Source of the DNA: Aurantimonadaceae bacterium | GTDB lineage: Bacteria; Pseudomonadota; Alphaproteobacteria; Rhizobiales; Rhizobiaceae | Assembly (NCBI GenBank): GCA_003232595.1 | Contig: QIIJ01000218.1 | Span: forward strand, 1-7,395 | Reading direction: 5' to 3' | Length of the DNA stretch: 7,395 nt | Shown: positions 1 to 7,150 of the stretch, in pieces | Layout of the letters: each line of letters begins with the position of its first letter | How positions within the stretch are numbered: position 1 is the first letter of the stretch | Made by a program: the position numbers and the translations under genes | The notes under the pieces: model-generated | Databases searched by the model: none | Told to the model about the DNA's origin: nothing | Seen by the model: only the letters and a program-made list of their open reading frames with translations

Positions 1-152
1 TAAAGGAATATCTGCCGATGCAGCCGGGGGATGTGTTCGAGACCTACGCCGATATTACTCCAATCCAGCAGGAGATGGGGTTTTCTCCCTCGACATCGAT
101 TGAGGCTGGACTTGAAAAATTCATTGAATGGTATCGTTCATATCATGGCTGA
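1..152 (+). CDS. NAD-dependent sugar epimerase, C-terminal end (UDP-glucuronate 4-epimerase-like), partial
   Basis: The frame that opens at base 3 reads about 49 residues to a TGA at 150-152; the gene begins before the window. The tail contains PMQPGDVFETYADI, then GFSPSTSIEAGLEKFIEWY. This matches the usual C-terminus of extended short-chain-type sugar-nucleotide epimerases, where a GDV..TYAD segment is followed by a P.T.ieeGl..FveWyr helix. In that family the best fit from memory is UDP-glucuronate 4-epimerase, which makes UDP-galacturonate for lipopolysaccharide or capsule. The cofactor-binding and catalytic parts lie outside the window, so the exact substrate is an inference. The stop overlaps the start of the phosphatase that follows, so the two are probably translated together. 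Confidence 0.8.
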   Translation, partial: KEYLPMQPGDVFETYADITPIQQEMGFSPSTSIEAGLEKFIEWYRSYHG

Positions 153-774
153 TTTTCCGGTTTGCTCGCCGATCTATTTCATCCGCCACGGCGAGACTGA
201 CTGGAATCGGGCGAAAAAATTTCAGGGCCACAGCGATATCCCGCTCAATGACAAAGGCAGAAAGCAGGCAAAGCAAAACGGGAACCGGCTTGCAGACCAT
301 CTGGCGGAGGCGGGTATTGATACCAGTCAGCTTGTTTTTGTATCTTCGCCATTGTCGCGGGCAGTTGAAACAACAGAAATAATTCTGCAGGCCTGCAAAT
401 TGCAGCCTGATCAGTACAGAATTGATAACACCTTGAAAGAGTTGTCCTTCGGGCTGTTTGAAGGATTGACCTCGCCCGAGGCGAAAGAAAAATATTATAC
501 TCAAAGACAGCAAAGACGAAAAGACCGCTGGTCGATTGCGCCACCAGAAGGGGAGAGTTTTGCGTCTCGGGTAGACGGGCTTCGACAGTTCCTGTCACAA
601 TTGGAGGTTCATAGCGTCATTATTTCCCACAGCGGCATCATGCGAATAATCCACCATCTGCTGAATAAAGTCCCGCCCGGCGAGGCCGTCTCGCTCGACA
701 TTTCAAACGAGGGTGTCAGTTTATGGGATGGAAAGACAATAAAATGTGCACTTGAGCACTTCCGAACACTTTAA
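145..774 (+). CDS. Histidine phosphatase family protein (phosphoglycerate mutase-like)
   Basis: This 209-residue protein belongs to the histidine phosphatase (phosphoglycerate mutase-like) superfamily, which transfers phosphate through a phospho-histidine. The hallmark FIRHGETDW lies near the N-terminus, with Arg14 and the nucleophile His15. The second pocket arginine is Arg72 in SSPLSRAVET, the acidic residue is Glu99 in KELSFGLFEG, and the second catalytic histidine is His162 in IISHSGIMR. All core residues are present and the length is normal, so the enzyme should be active, probably in the cytoplasm since no signal peptide is seen. I chose the ATG at 145 because RHG then falls at residue 14, as usual. 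The same frame is open back to base 31, but that stretch is epimerase coding sequence in another frame. The start overlaps the epimerase stop by 8 bases and no strong Shine-Dalgarno is visible, which suggests translational coupling. The substrate is unknown; relatives include cobalamin-pathway and sugar phosphatases. Confidence 0.9.
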   Translation: MADFPVCSPIYFIRHGETDWNRAKKFQGHSDIPLNDKGRKQAKQNGNRLADHLAEAGIDTSQLVFVSSPLSRAVETTEIILQACKLQPDQYRIDNTLKELSFGLFEGLTSPEAKEKYYTQRQQRRKDRWSIAPPEGESFASRVDGLRQFLSQLEVHSVIISHSGIMRIIHHLLNKVPPGEAVSLDISNEGVSLWDGKTIKCALEHFRTL

Positions 775-824
775 TTCTGTGCAAACCTTGCCACAAACAA
801 GTCTGAAACAGACGCAAAAACAAT

Positions 825-841
825 AACGGGAACCGTTCGCA
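825..841 (+). promoter_or_regulatory. Candidate LacI-family operator upstream of the ABC operon
   Basis: Bases 828-841 read GGGAACCGTTCGCA. This matches 8 of the 9 fixed positions of the LacI/GalR-type (cre-like) consensus TGNAANCGNTNNCA; only the first base differs. It overlaps a perfect inverted repeat at 825-837, AACGG-GAA-CCGTT. The site ends 4 bases before the ATPase ATG at 846, a position where a bound repressor could block transcription or initiation. Many alphaproteobacterial sugar importers are controlled by LacI-type regulators, but no regulator gene is in this window, so function is inferred from the motif alone. A smaller inverted repeat, GTCTG-AAA-CAGAC, lies at 801-813. I found no convincing -35/-10 pair in the 71-base gap. 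Confidence 0.35.
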
Positions 842-845
842 GGGC

Positions 846-2728
846 ATGTCGAACAAAATACACGACATAATAAGGGTCGAAAATCTCAAAATAGTGATTG
901 ATCTCAAGGGTGGCGATCTTGATGTGATCCGTGGCGCGAGTTTTCGCATTCCTGCCGGTCGCACGGTAGCGCTTGTGGGTGAATCCGGGTCCGGCAAATC
1001 GATTATTGCCCAGGCCATATTGGGCATCATGCCGCGTGTTGCCCGGATAACCGGCGGGCGTATCATGTTTGCCGAAAAGTCGGGCGACACGCCGGTTGAC
1101 CTTACCGCCATGGATGATGACAGCGAGGAGCGGCGGGCGCTTCGCGGTGGCAAGATTTCCATTATATTTCAGGAGCCGATGACGTCACTCTCACCGCTTC
1201 ACACCATTGGCAACCAGGTGGAAGAGGCGCTGACATTGCACCGTGATGTGGGAAAAGGCGAAGCCCGCAAGATGACATGCAAAATGTTTGATCTTGTAGG
1301 TTTTCCCGACCCCCAGCGCGCCTATGACATGTATTCGATGGAGCTTTCAGGCGGGCTAAGACAACGTGCCATGATCGCCATGGCAATTATCTGCCACCCG
1401 GCGCTGCTGATAGCCGATGAGCCGACCACCGCACTTGATGTTTCGATGCAGGCAAAAATCCTTGGCCAGCTCAAGGAATTGCAGCAAAAACTCAACATGG
1501 CCGTATTGCTGATTACTCACGATCTCGGAGTTGTTGCAAATATGGCCGACGAAGTCGTGGTGATTTATCATGGCCAGATCATGGAAGCCGGGCAGGTTGA
1601 GGATATTTTTCGAAACCCGCAACATGATTATCTCAAGGCGCTTTTGAATGCTGTGCCAAGCCTGACGATGTCGCTCGACAATAAGCTGCAATCCCTGCGC
1701 GATATTGACCATGTCATTCCCAAATCCATGGAACGAAATGTTCTGCCGGATGACAGTGCTGAGATGGCGCCACTGCTCAAGGTGCGCGATCTGCACCGAA
1801 CATTCACAATCAAAAAATCGGGATTTCTGTTTGGCTCCTCAAGCCGTTCGGTCACCGCTGTCAGCCACATGAATTTTGATGTGCGGCGGGGGGAATGTTT
1901 TGGAATTGTCGGCGAATCGGGTTGCGGCAAGACGACAACCATCAAGATGATCATGCGGGCGCTGTTGCCGGACAGCGGCGAGATTATTTATAATGACGGC
2001 AAGGAGGACTGCGATATTCTTTCGCTGGAGGGTCTGCCGCTGAAACAGTTCCGCAAGAAAATGCAGATGGTGTTTCAGGATCCGTTTTCTTCACTTAGTC
2101 CGCGTTCGACGGTTTTGACCATTTTACGCGAACCCCTGCAGATTCACAATATCGGCAATAGCCGTGAACAGGCGGAATATGCTGCCGAGTTGTTGCGCAT
2201 GGTGGGATTGCAACCGAGTTTTCTTTTTCCGGTGGCCAGCGCCAGCGTATTGGTATTGCGCGGGCGCTTGCCCTGCGCCCGGATCTGCTGATTTGTGATG
2301 AACCGGTATCTGCTCTCGACGTTTCGGTGCAGGCCCAGGTTTTAAATCTGATGAAACAATTGCAGGAGGAGTTGGGTCTTACCTATATCTTCATTTCCCA
2401 CAATCTTGCCGTTATTCGTTATATTGCAGACCGCATTGGCGTGATGTTCAAAGGGCAGCTGGTGGAAGTTGCCACCCGCGAGGAACTTTTCTCCAATCCG
2501 CTCCATCCCTATACAAGGGCCTTGCTGGACGTGGTTCCCCATGCAGACCTTGATCATCCGCTTGATTTTGAACAGTTAGGACGCGAAATGGTAACAGAAG
2601 GCCAAGACTGGGGTGATCAATTTATCAGTAAACGTGATGGTGCTGATATGGACATGCTGGAAATAAACAATAATCATTCCATTCTGACTGTGTCAGGTAC
2701 ACAAATAAATGAGCTCGGGGGAGCATGA
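846..2728 (+). pseudogene. Fused double ATP-binding protein of a Dpp/Opp-type ABC importer, frameshifted in the second domain
   Basis: This gene encodes two nucleotide-binding domains in one chain, equivalent to fused DppD and DppF, and would power the importer encoded downstream. Domain 1 is complete: Walker A GESGSGKS (45-52), Q-loop Gln109, signature LSGGLRQR (from 167), Walker B LLIADEP (187-193), His225, and the C-terminal NPQHDYLKALLNAVP segment typical of oligopeptide-type ATPases. Domain 2 starts near residue 310, with Walker A GESGCGKT (356-363) and Gln411. The frame then breaks after SFLF (residues 458-461) and ends at 2291. The lost frame continues at about 2225 with FSGGQRQR, Walker B LLICDEPVSALD, the SHNLAV H-loop and NPLHPYTRALLDVVP, ending at 2728. 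About six usual residues before SGGQ are missing, which fits a 19-base deletion; restored length would be about 633 residues. The second part has only a GTG at 2327 as a start, after the Walker B motif, so it cannot be a working ATPase alone. The stop overlaps the next gene by 4 bases. Confidence 0.9.
2217..2236 (+). other. Frameshift site in the ATPase gene
   Basis: Up to 2225 the upstream frame reads SFL in good agreement with the family. From 2225 the frame one base back reads F-S-G-G-Q, the domain 2 signature. The join lies in the T-rich AGTTTTCTTTTTCCGG. Relatives normally carry about six residues of the type xRYPHE between these two points, and here they are absent, so a 19-base deletion explains both the frame change and the missing residues. 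A single-base slip on the T5 run at 2224-2228 would restore the frame but not the missing residues. Confidence 0.8.
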
Positions 2729-2730
2729 TG
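2717..2730 (+). promoter_or_regulatory. Ribosome binding site and double ATG of the solute-binding protein gene
   Basis: GGGGGAG at 2717-2723 is a strong Shine-Dalgarno candidate followed by C and ATGATGA. The first ATG (2725) is only about 2 bases from the GGGGGA core, and the second (2728) is about 5 bases away, which is the more usual distance. The ATPase stop TGA (2726-2728) lies within this overlap, indicating translational coupling. Either start gives the same signal peptide apart from one methionine. Confidence 0.6.
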
Positions 2731-4569
2731 AGACTTCAATCAATTATCGCAATGGTAGCGAGCGCGCTGCTGGTCGCCCTGACCATGGCCAATACATCCT
2801 TGGCCGGACCGCCGGACGAGCCACGAATTGTGGATATGCCGGCACTGGGTAAAACGGTGGGTAAACGCGGCGGGACGTTGAGAATGCTGATGGCCAAGCC
2901 CAAGGACATCCGCATGATGGTGATTTATTCCGGTGCACGGCTGGTATCTTACAATGAAAACTTCAAACTCGCTCCAGACATTCTTAAATCTGTAGATGTT
3001 GAGGAAAACCGGATTTTCACCCTGCGTATCCGAAAAGGGCACAAGTGGTCTGACGGCGCACCATTCACATCTGAAGATTTCCGTTACTACTGGGAAGACG
3101 TGGCCAACAACAAGGAACTGGCCCGCGGTGGTCTGTCCAACAAATTACTTGTTGAGGGTAAAGGGCCAAAATTCGAGGTGATCGATGAGTTGACTGTTCG
3201 TTACACCTGGGAACAACCCAACCCGCTGTTTTTAACAGTTCTTGCCGGTGCCCGCCCGCTCTACATCTATAAGCCTGCCCACTACATGAAACAGTTTCAT
3301 GTCAAATATCAGGACAAGGCAAAACTCGATCAAATGGTGATTGACAACAAGGTGCAAAAATGGAGTTCACTGCATGTGCGAAAAGGGCGTCAATACCGGC
3401 CTGAAAACCCTGAAATGCCGACCCTGCAACCGTGGATGAACACCACAAACCCGCCTTCAGAACGGTTTATTTTCAAGCGTAACCCCTATTTCCACCGGGT
3501 CGACAATGAAGGCAACCAACTGCCATATATTGGTGAGGTCTATGTGACCATGTCTACGTCGGCGATTATACCTGCCAAGACCGGGGGCGGCGAGAGCGAC
3601 CTGCAGGCGCGTTATCTGCGGTTTGACAATTATGCTTTTTTGAAAAAAGCGGCAAAAACCCGCGGTTACGAGGTTTATCTGTGGCGCAACGGCAGAGGGT
3701 CACAAATGACCATTTTGCCAAATATGAATGTTGCCGACCCGGTATGGCGCAAGGTGATGCAGGATGTTCGGGTGCGTCGCGCAATGTCGCTTGGAATTGA
3801 CCGATCTGAAATCAATGAGGCAATCTATTTTGGTCTTGCCCGGGAGGTCGGAAACTCGGTGTTGCCATCAAGCCCGCTCTACAAGGAAGAATATGCGGAA
3901 GCCTGGGCACAGTTCGATGTTGATCTGGCAAATGAACTTCTTGACGAGGCGGGGCTGGACAAACGTTCATCAGATGATGTGCGGTTGTTGCCTGATGGCC
4001 GTGAGATGAAGATCACCGTTGAGACGGCCGGTGAAAGCACCGAGGAAACCGATGTGCTGCAATTGATCACAGAGCACTGGGCAGCGCTCGGTATTCAGTT
4101 GTTTACCAGGCCGACCCAGCGCGATATTCTGCGCCGCCGGATTTCCAATGGCGATACGATTATGTCTGTGTGGTTCGGCCTCAATCGTGGTCTGGCAACG
4201 CCGGATATGGATCCCGAAGAACTTGCACCCGTTTCACCCTTGCAGGGCACCTGGCCGAAATGGGGGCAGTATTACGAAACCAAAGGGGTCGCGGGAGAAA
4301 AAATCACCCTTCCAAAAGTGCAAAAGCTGAGCGATCTTTACAGTCAGTGGCGAATGGCGGTATCGGTTGAGAAGCAGACGGAAATATGGGATCAGATGTT
4401 GTCGATTTTTACCGATCAGGTTTATACCATCGGTATTGTCAGCAGCACCAAGCAGCCGATTGTGGTCAACAAAAACCTGCGCAATGTGCCAATGGATGGC
4501 ATTTATGCATTTGAACCAACCGCCTATTTCGGCCAATACCTGCCAGACACTTTCTGGTTCGACAATTAG
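2725..4569 (+). CDS. ABC transporter solute-binding protein, family 5 (peptide/oligosaccharide type)
   Basis: This 614-residue periplasmic protein would capture the importer's substrate and deliver it to the permeases. A signal peptide is clear: MMR, a hydrophobic core (SIIAMVASALLVALTMA), and a likely type I cleavage site after SLA at residue 27. There is no lipobox cysteine, so it should be soluble. The family 5 hallmark LRIRKGHKWSDGAPFTSEDF begins at residue 100. Further family segments include FKRNPYFHRVDNEGNQLPYI, RRAMSLGIDRSEI (351-363) and the C-terminal NVPMDGIYAFEP...PDTFWF. Its length is on the long side for family 5 (about 500-630), like rhizobial members and YejA-type proteins. 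The substrate is not readable: relatives bind peptides, oligosaccharides, opines or metals. It overlaps the ATPase gene by 4 bases and precedes permease B by 14 bases. The reading frame is intact, unlike both flanking genes. The start could also be the ATG at 2728. Confidence 0.93.
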   Translation: MMRLQSIIAMVASALLVALTMANTSLAGPPDEPRIVDMPALGKTVGKRGGTLRMLMAKPKDIRMMVIYSGARLVSYNENFKLAPDILKSVDVEENRIFTLRIRKGHKWSDGAPFTSEDFRYYWEDVANNKELARGGLSNKLLVEGKGPKFEVIDELTVRYTWEQPNPLFLTVLAGARPLYIYKPAHYMKQFHVKYQDKAKLDQMVIDNKVQKWSSLHVRKGRQYRPENPEMPTLQPWMNTTNPPSERFIFKRNPYFHRVDNEGNQLPYIGEVYVTMSTSAIIPAKTGGGESDLQARYLRFDNYAFLKKAAKTRGYEVYLWRNGRGSQMTILPNMNVADPVWRKVMQDVRVRRAMSLGIDRSEINEAIYFGLAREVGNSVLPSSPLYKEEYAEAWAQFDVDLANELLDEAGLDKRSSDDVRLLPDGREMKITVETAGESTEETDVLQLITEHWAALGIQLFTRPTQRDILRRRISNGDTIMSVWFGLNRGLATPDMDPEELAPVSPLQGTWPKWGQYYETKGVAGEKITLPKVQKLSDLYSQWRMAVSVEKQTEIWDQMLSIFTDQVYTIGIVSSTKQPIVVNKNLRNVPMDGIYAFEPTAYFGQYLPDTFWFDN

Positions 4570-4586
4570 GGGATGTTGCTCAGGTG
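4568..4586 (+). promoter_or_regulatory. Ribosome binding site and GTG start of permease B
   Basis: AGGGGA at 4568-4573 overlaps the stop codon of the solute-binding protein gene and lies 10 bases before the GTG at 4584. The GTG gives MLKYILYRIMAMVPTLL, the usual N-terminus of a DppB-type permease (a short basic lead, then the first membrane helix). The ATG at 4574 is in another frame, and the in-frame ATGs at 4611 and 4617 would fall inside the first helix. Confidence 0.6.
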
Positions 4587-5580
4587 CTGAAATATATCCT
4601 CTACAGAATAATGGCGATGGTGCCCACCTTGCTGATTGCAAGTGTGGTGATCTTCACCATTATTGAATTGCCGCCGGGCGATTTTTTTGAAAGCTATGTT
4701 TCTGAACTGCAGGCCGCCGGTGAAAGCATTGATCCCAAGCGGATAGAATATCTGCGCCAGGAATATGGCTTCGACCGACCGATCTATGAACGGTATTTCA
4801 TTTGGGTTACCGGCATGATGCAGGGCGATTTCGGTTATTCCTTCGAACATGAGCGCCCTGTTGCCGAGGTGGTGGGAAACAGGATTTATTTCACTATTCT
4901 GGTGTCCTTTGTAACCATCATCGTCACATGGCTGATTGCCTTTCCAATTGGTATTTATTCGGCAACCCACCAATACCTGGGGTGACTACGGGCTGACCTT
5001 TGTTGGTCTTTTGGGCCTTGCAACACCCAATTTTCTGCTGGCGCTGGTGATGATGTATCTTGCCAATATCTGGTTTGATACGACCATCGGAAATCTGATG
5101 GATTTGAAATACCTCAATGAGCCGATGAGCTGGGACAAGGCCAAATCGATCATGGAACATATGATCATCCCGGTTGTTGTGATCGGCACCTCCGGCACGG
5201 CTGCAATGATCCGCCGTTTGCGGGCCAATCTGCTGGATGAGCTTGAAAAACAATATGTGGTTACCGCTCGGGCCAAGGGTGTGCCGCCCTTCAAGGGGCT
5301 GGTAAAATATCCGCTTCGCATGTCTCTCAATTTTTTTGTGGCAGACATTGGCAGTATTCTGCCGGCGATCATTTCCGGGGCTGAAATTGTGGCCATTGTA
5401 TTGTCGCTGGAAACCACCGGGCCGTTGCTGATTGCAGCCCTGCAAAGCCAGGATATGTATCTTGCCGGTTCTTTTTTGATGTTCCTGGCGGCGCTCACCG
5501 TGTTTGGTGTGCTGATTTCAGACATAGCACTGGGCTTTCTTGATCCACGCATACGGTTGCAGGGGAAGGTCGAAAAATGA
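4584..5580 (+). pseudogene. DppB-type ABC transporter permease, frameshifted after the second membrane helix
   Basis: This would be one of the two inner-membrane permease subunits. The first part (4584-4985, 133 residues from a GTG) has helix 1 at residues 9-29, a periplasmic segment with PPGDFFESY, YGFDRPIYERYF and GDFGYSF, and helix 2 at about 103-127, then ends at a TGA (4983-4985) after THQYLG. The frame one base further on continues with WGDYGLTFVGLLGLATPNF and the remaining helices, through the cytoplasmic EAA-type loop EKQYVVTARAKGVPP, to a normal C-terminus SDIALGFLDPRIRL (stop 5578-5580). Relatives, as I recall them, read THQYSWGDYG at the join, so loss of 2 bases around 4977 explains the break; the restored protein would be about 332 residues, which is normal. 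Neither half alone is a permease: the first lacks the EAA loop and the second lacks helices 1-2. The second half is open from an ATG at 4936 that has no clear ribosome binding site. It overlaps permease C by 4 bases. Confidence 0.9.
4971..4986 (+). other. Frameshift site in the permease B gene
   Basis: The sequence CAATACCTGGGGTGAC reads Q-Y-L-G-stop in the upstream frame and, from 4978, W-G-D in the frame that carries the rest of the protein. One base (C4977) stands where a full codon is expected between Tyr and Trp. Two missing bases (for example TC of a TCC serine codon) would restore QYSWGD. The change is not inside a long homopolymer; the nearest run is GGGG at 4979-4982. Confidence 0.8.
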
Positions 5581-6752
5581 GCGCCCTGCCCCCGGAAAAT
5601 ACCGACAAGCTGCCGCACTATGTGTCGAAAGAACCGTTCGACATGCAGTCGATCGAAAAGCTCACACCGGAACAGGAAAAGATTTATTTTGCTTCCCAAC
5701 TCACCTTGATGTGGTGGAAATTTCGTCAACACCGGGTTGCTGTCTGGTCAGGTGTATTTCTGGCAGTGCTCTATTTGTCGATATTTTTCAGTGAATTTCT
5801 GTCTCCCTACGATATGACCAAGCGCAATGTGAAACATATCTATGCGCCACCCCAGGCTGTGCATCTGTTTCACGAGGGTGAGTTTATTGGTCCCTTCACC
5901 TATCCATACAAGGTCACCCGCAATATGGAGACCCTGCAGCGGGAATTCGCGGTCAATACAAAAAAACCGCAGAAACTGCGCTTTTTCTGCCGTGGCGATA
6001 AATACAAGTGGTTTGGTTACGTTAAAAGCGATCTTCATCTGGTCTGTCCGCCAAAAAAGGGGAGTTTCTATCTGCTCGGTACAGACAGGCTGGGTCGCGA
6101 TATGCTTTCGCGGATTATTGCCGGCGCGCGGATTTCGCTGACCATCGGCCTGATAGGGATAACGGTCAGTTTTGTCCTTGGGATCGTCATTGGCGGGCTT
6201 GCCGGATATTACGGCGGCTGGGTCGATATGATAGTGCAGCGAATGATTGAAGTGCTGCAATCGATACCATCAATACCACTCTGGCTGACATTATCGGCTC
6301 TCATGCCGGCGACATGGAGCCCGATCTTTGTTTACTTTGGCATTACCATCATACTTGGTTTGCTCGACTGGACCGGGCTGGCGCGAGCGGTGCGTTCCAA
6401 ATTGCTGTCACTGCGGGAAGAGGACTATGTGCTGGCTGCTCGGTTGATCGGGGCAAGTCCTTCGCGCATAATCGGTCGCCATCTGGTGCCCGGTTTTATG
6501 AGCCACCTGATTGCCTCGGCCACGATCACCATTCCTGTGATGATCCTTGGTGAAACGGCCTTAAGCTTCCTTGGTCTCGGTCTGCGCCCACCGGTAACGA
6601 GCTGGGGTGTATTGCTCAATGAGGCACAGGACATCAATGTGGTGGCTGTCTATCCTTGGCTGATGCTGCCAGTGGTGCCGGTAATATTCGTCATCATCGC
6701 CTTCAACTTCCTCGGAGACGGCCTGCGTGATGCGGCTGATCCCTATAAATAG
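5577..6752 (+). CDS. DppC-type ABC transporter permease with an enlarged first periplasmic loop
   Basis: This 391-residue inner-membrane protein is the second permease subunit and should pair with permease B. It has a cytoplasmic N-terminal region (1-53), helix 1 at about 54-72, then a periplasmic region of about 90 residues (75-162) rich in aromatic and basic residues, e.g. FTYPYKVTRN and RFFCRGDKYKWFGY. The transporter core starts with LLGTDRLGRDMLSRIIAGARISL (167 on), the usual DppC signature. The EAA loop, which contacts the ATPase, is REEDYVLAARLIGASPSRII (280-299). The segment GETALSFLGLGLRPPVTSWG (325-344) and the C-terminus FNFLGDGLRDAADPYK are also typical. DppC is usually about 300 residues; the extra length is the periplasmic loop plus a longer N-terminus, as in the long-loop branch of the family that I recall from rhizobia. 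The ATG sits in ATGA, overlapping the permease B stop. The frame is intact. Confidence 0.93.
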   Translation: MSALPPENTDKLPHYVSKEPFDMQSIEKLTPEQEKIYFASQLTLMWWKFRQHRVAVWSGVFLAVLYLSIFFSEFLSPYDMTKRNVKHIYAPPQAVHLFHEGEFIGPFTYPYKVTRNMETLQREFAVNTKKPQKLRFFCRGDKYKWFGYVKSDLHLVCPPKKGSFYLLGTDRLGRDMLSRIIAGARISLTIGLIGITVSFVLGIVIGGLAGYYGGWVDMIVQRMIEVLQSIPSIPLWLTLSALMPATWSPIFVYFGITIILGLLDWTGLARAVRSKLLSLREEDYVLAARLIGASPSRIIGRHLVPGFMSHLIASATITIPVMILGETALSFLGLGLRPPVTSWGVLLNEAQDINVVAVYPWLMLPVVPVIFVIIAFNFLGDGLRDAADPYK

Positions 6753-6921
6753 GCGCTGATTTTGGAATGAGAGTATTAAATAGCGCGTCAACGACCTGGG
6801 TCATCCTTGTGACAGGCACATTGCTGTCCGGTTTAATTATGCAGCGGGCTGTTAACTCATTGAAATCCAAGATTAATTGGGGATACCTGCCAATTGGACT
6901 GCAAAAACAGCCCACCATCTT

Positions 6922-6951
6922 GTCATCCTCGGCCACCGTGCCGAGGATCCA
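6922..6951 (+). repeat. Palindromic repeat unit, left copy
   Basis: This 30-base unit begins GTCATCCTCGG and ends GAGGATCCA. It can form a perfect 9-bp stem, ATCCTCGGC (6925-6933) with GCCGAGGAT (6940-6948), closing a 6-base loop. It matches the reverse complement of the unit at 7000-7029 at 26 of 30 positions. Units of this type (GTCATCCTCGGG...CCGAGGATCCA) are, from memory, common between genes in alphaproteobacterial genomes, so it is probably one copy of a dispersed family. Confidence 0.8.
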
Positions 6952-6970
6952 GTGCGTATCGCGCAAAGCG

Positions 6971-6998
6971 TTGAATTTATTAATGTATTGGATATTTT
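6971..6998 (+). promoter_or_regulatory. Weak sigma70-like promoter candidate between the palindromes
   Basis: TTGAAT (6971-6976) and TATTTT (6993-6998) are separated by 16 bases in the most AT-rich part of the gap and point toward the dehydrogenase gene. Each box matches 4 of 6 consensus bases, so this is suggestive only. A transcript from here would carry the right palindrome as a hairpin in its 5' leader. Confidence 0.2.
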
Positions 6999-6999
6999 C

Positions 7000-7029
7000 T
7001 GGATCCGCGGGACGGCGCCCGAGGATGAC
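7000..7029 (-). repeat. Palindromic repeat unit, right copy, inverted
   Basis: This 30-base unit is inverted relative to the left copy. On the + strand it begins TGGATCCGCGGG and ends CCCGAGGATGAC. ATCCGCGGG (7003-7011) pairs with CCCGAGGAT (7018-7026) at 8 of 9 positions around a 6-base loop. Compared with the left copy in the same orientation, two of the four differences swap both members of one base pair (C-G to G-C), one lies in the loop, and one creates the single stem mismatch. Flanking bases on the outer side (CCCACC-like) and inner side (CCAG....TATC) also show some resemblance. Confidence 0.75.
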
Positions 7030-7150
7030 GATTGGAGGTTGGGCGGTGTTAAACCGGACAGCAGTGTGAAAGGTACAGGAATGACGGCGTATGATAGGAT
7101 GAAATCTAACTCCGATTCCGGGTTTGCTCTTTGACTATGGGGTTATCATC

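Larger units (their letters stand above)
6753..7150. other. Intergenic region with a palindrome pair and no convincing gene
   Basis: This 398-base stretch separates the importer operon from the dehydrogenase gene. Short open frames cross it on both strands (6767-7069 on +, 6703-6966 on -), but they run through the palindromic repeats and look like chance translations. I see no hairpin followed by a T-run, so no classical intrinsic terminator for the importer operon. A weak hairpin, AATTGG (6875-6880) with CCAATT (6890-6895), precedes the palindrome pair. The 48 bases between the two palindromes are AT-rich. Confidence 0.7.

Noticed and set aside
31..144. N-terminal extension of the phosphatase frame by 38 residues
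   Set aside because: The stretch is epimerase coding sequence in another frame; starting at 145 places the RHG motif at the usual position.
801..813. GTCTG-AAA-CAGAC hairpin after the phosphatase as a terminator
   Set aside because: The stem is only 5 bp and is followed by an A-rich rather than T-rich tract on the + strand.
4986..5732. 248-residue open frame on the - strand opposite permease B
   Set aside because: It is a shadow of the permease genes, whose + frames carry clear family motifs.
6703..6966. 87-residue open frame on the - strand
   Set aside because: It overlaps the end of permease C and its start lies in the left palindrome (HWILG-like translation), typical of spurious calls in this repeat type.
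6767..7069. 100-residue open frame after permease C with a hydrophobic N-terminal stretch
   Set aside because: Its second half is a translation of the palindromic units, there is no clear ribosome binding site, and it resembles no family I know.
7131..7150. TTGACT as a -35 box for the dehydrogenase
   Set aside because: The matching -10 box would fall inside the coding region, after the start codon.
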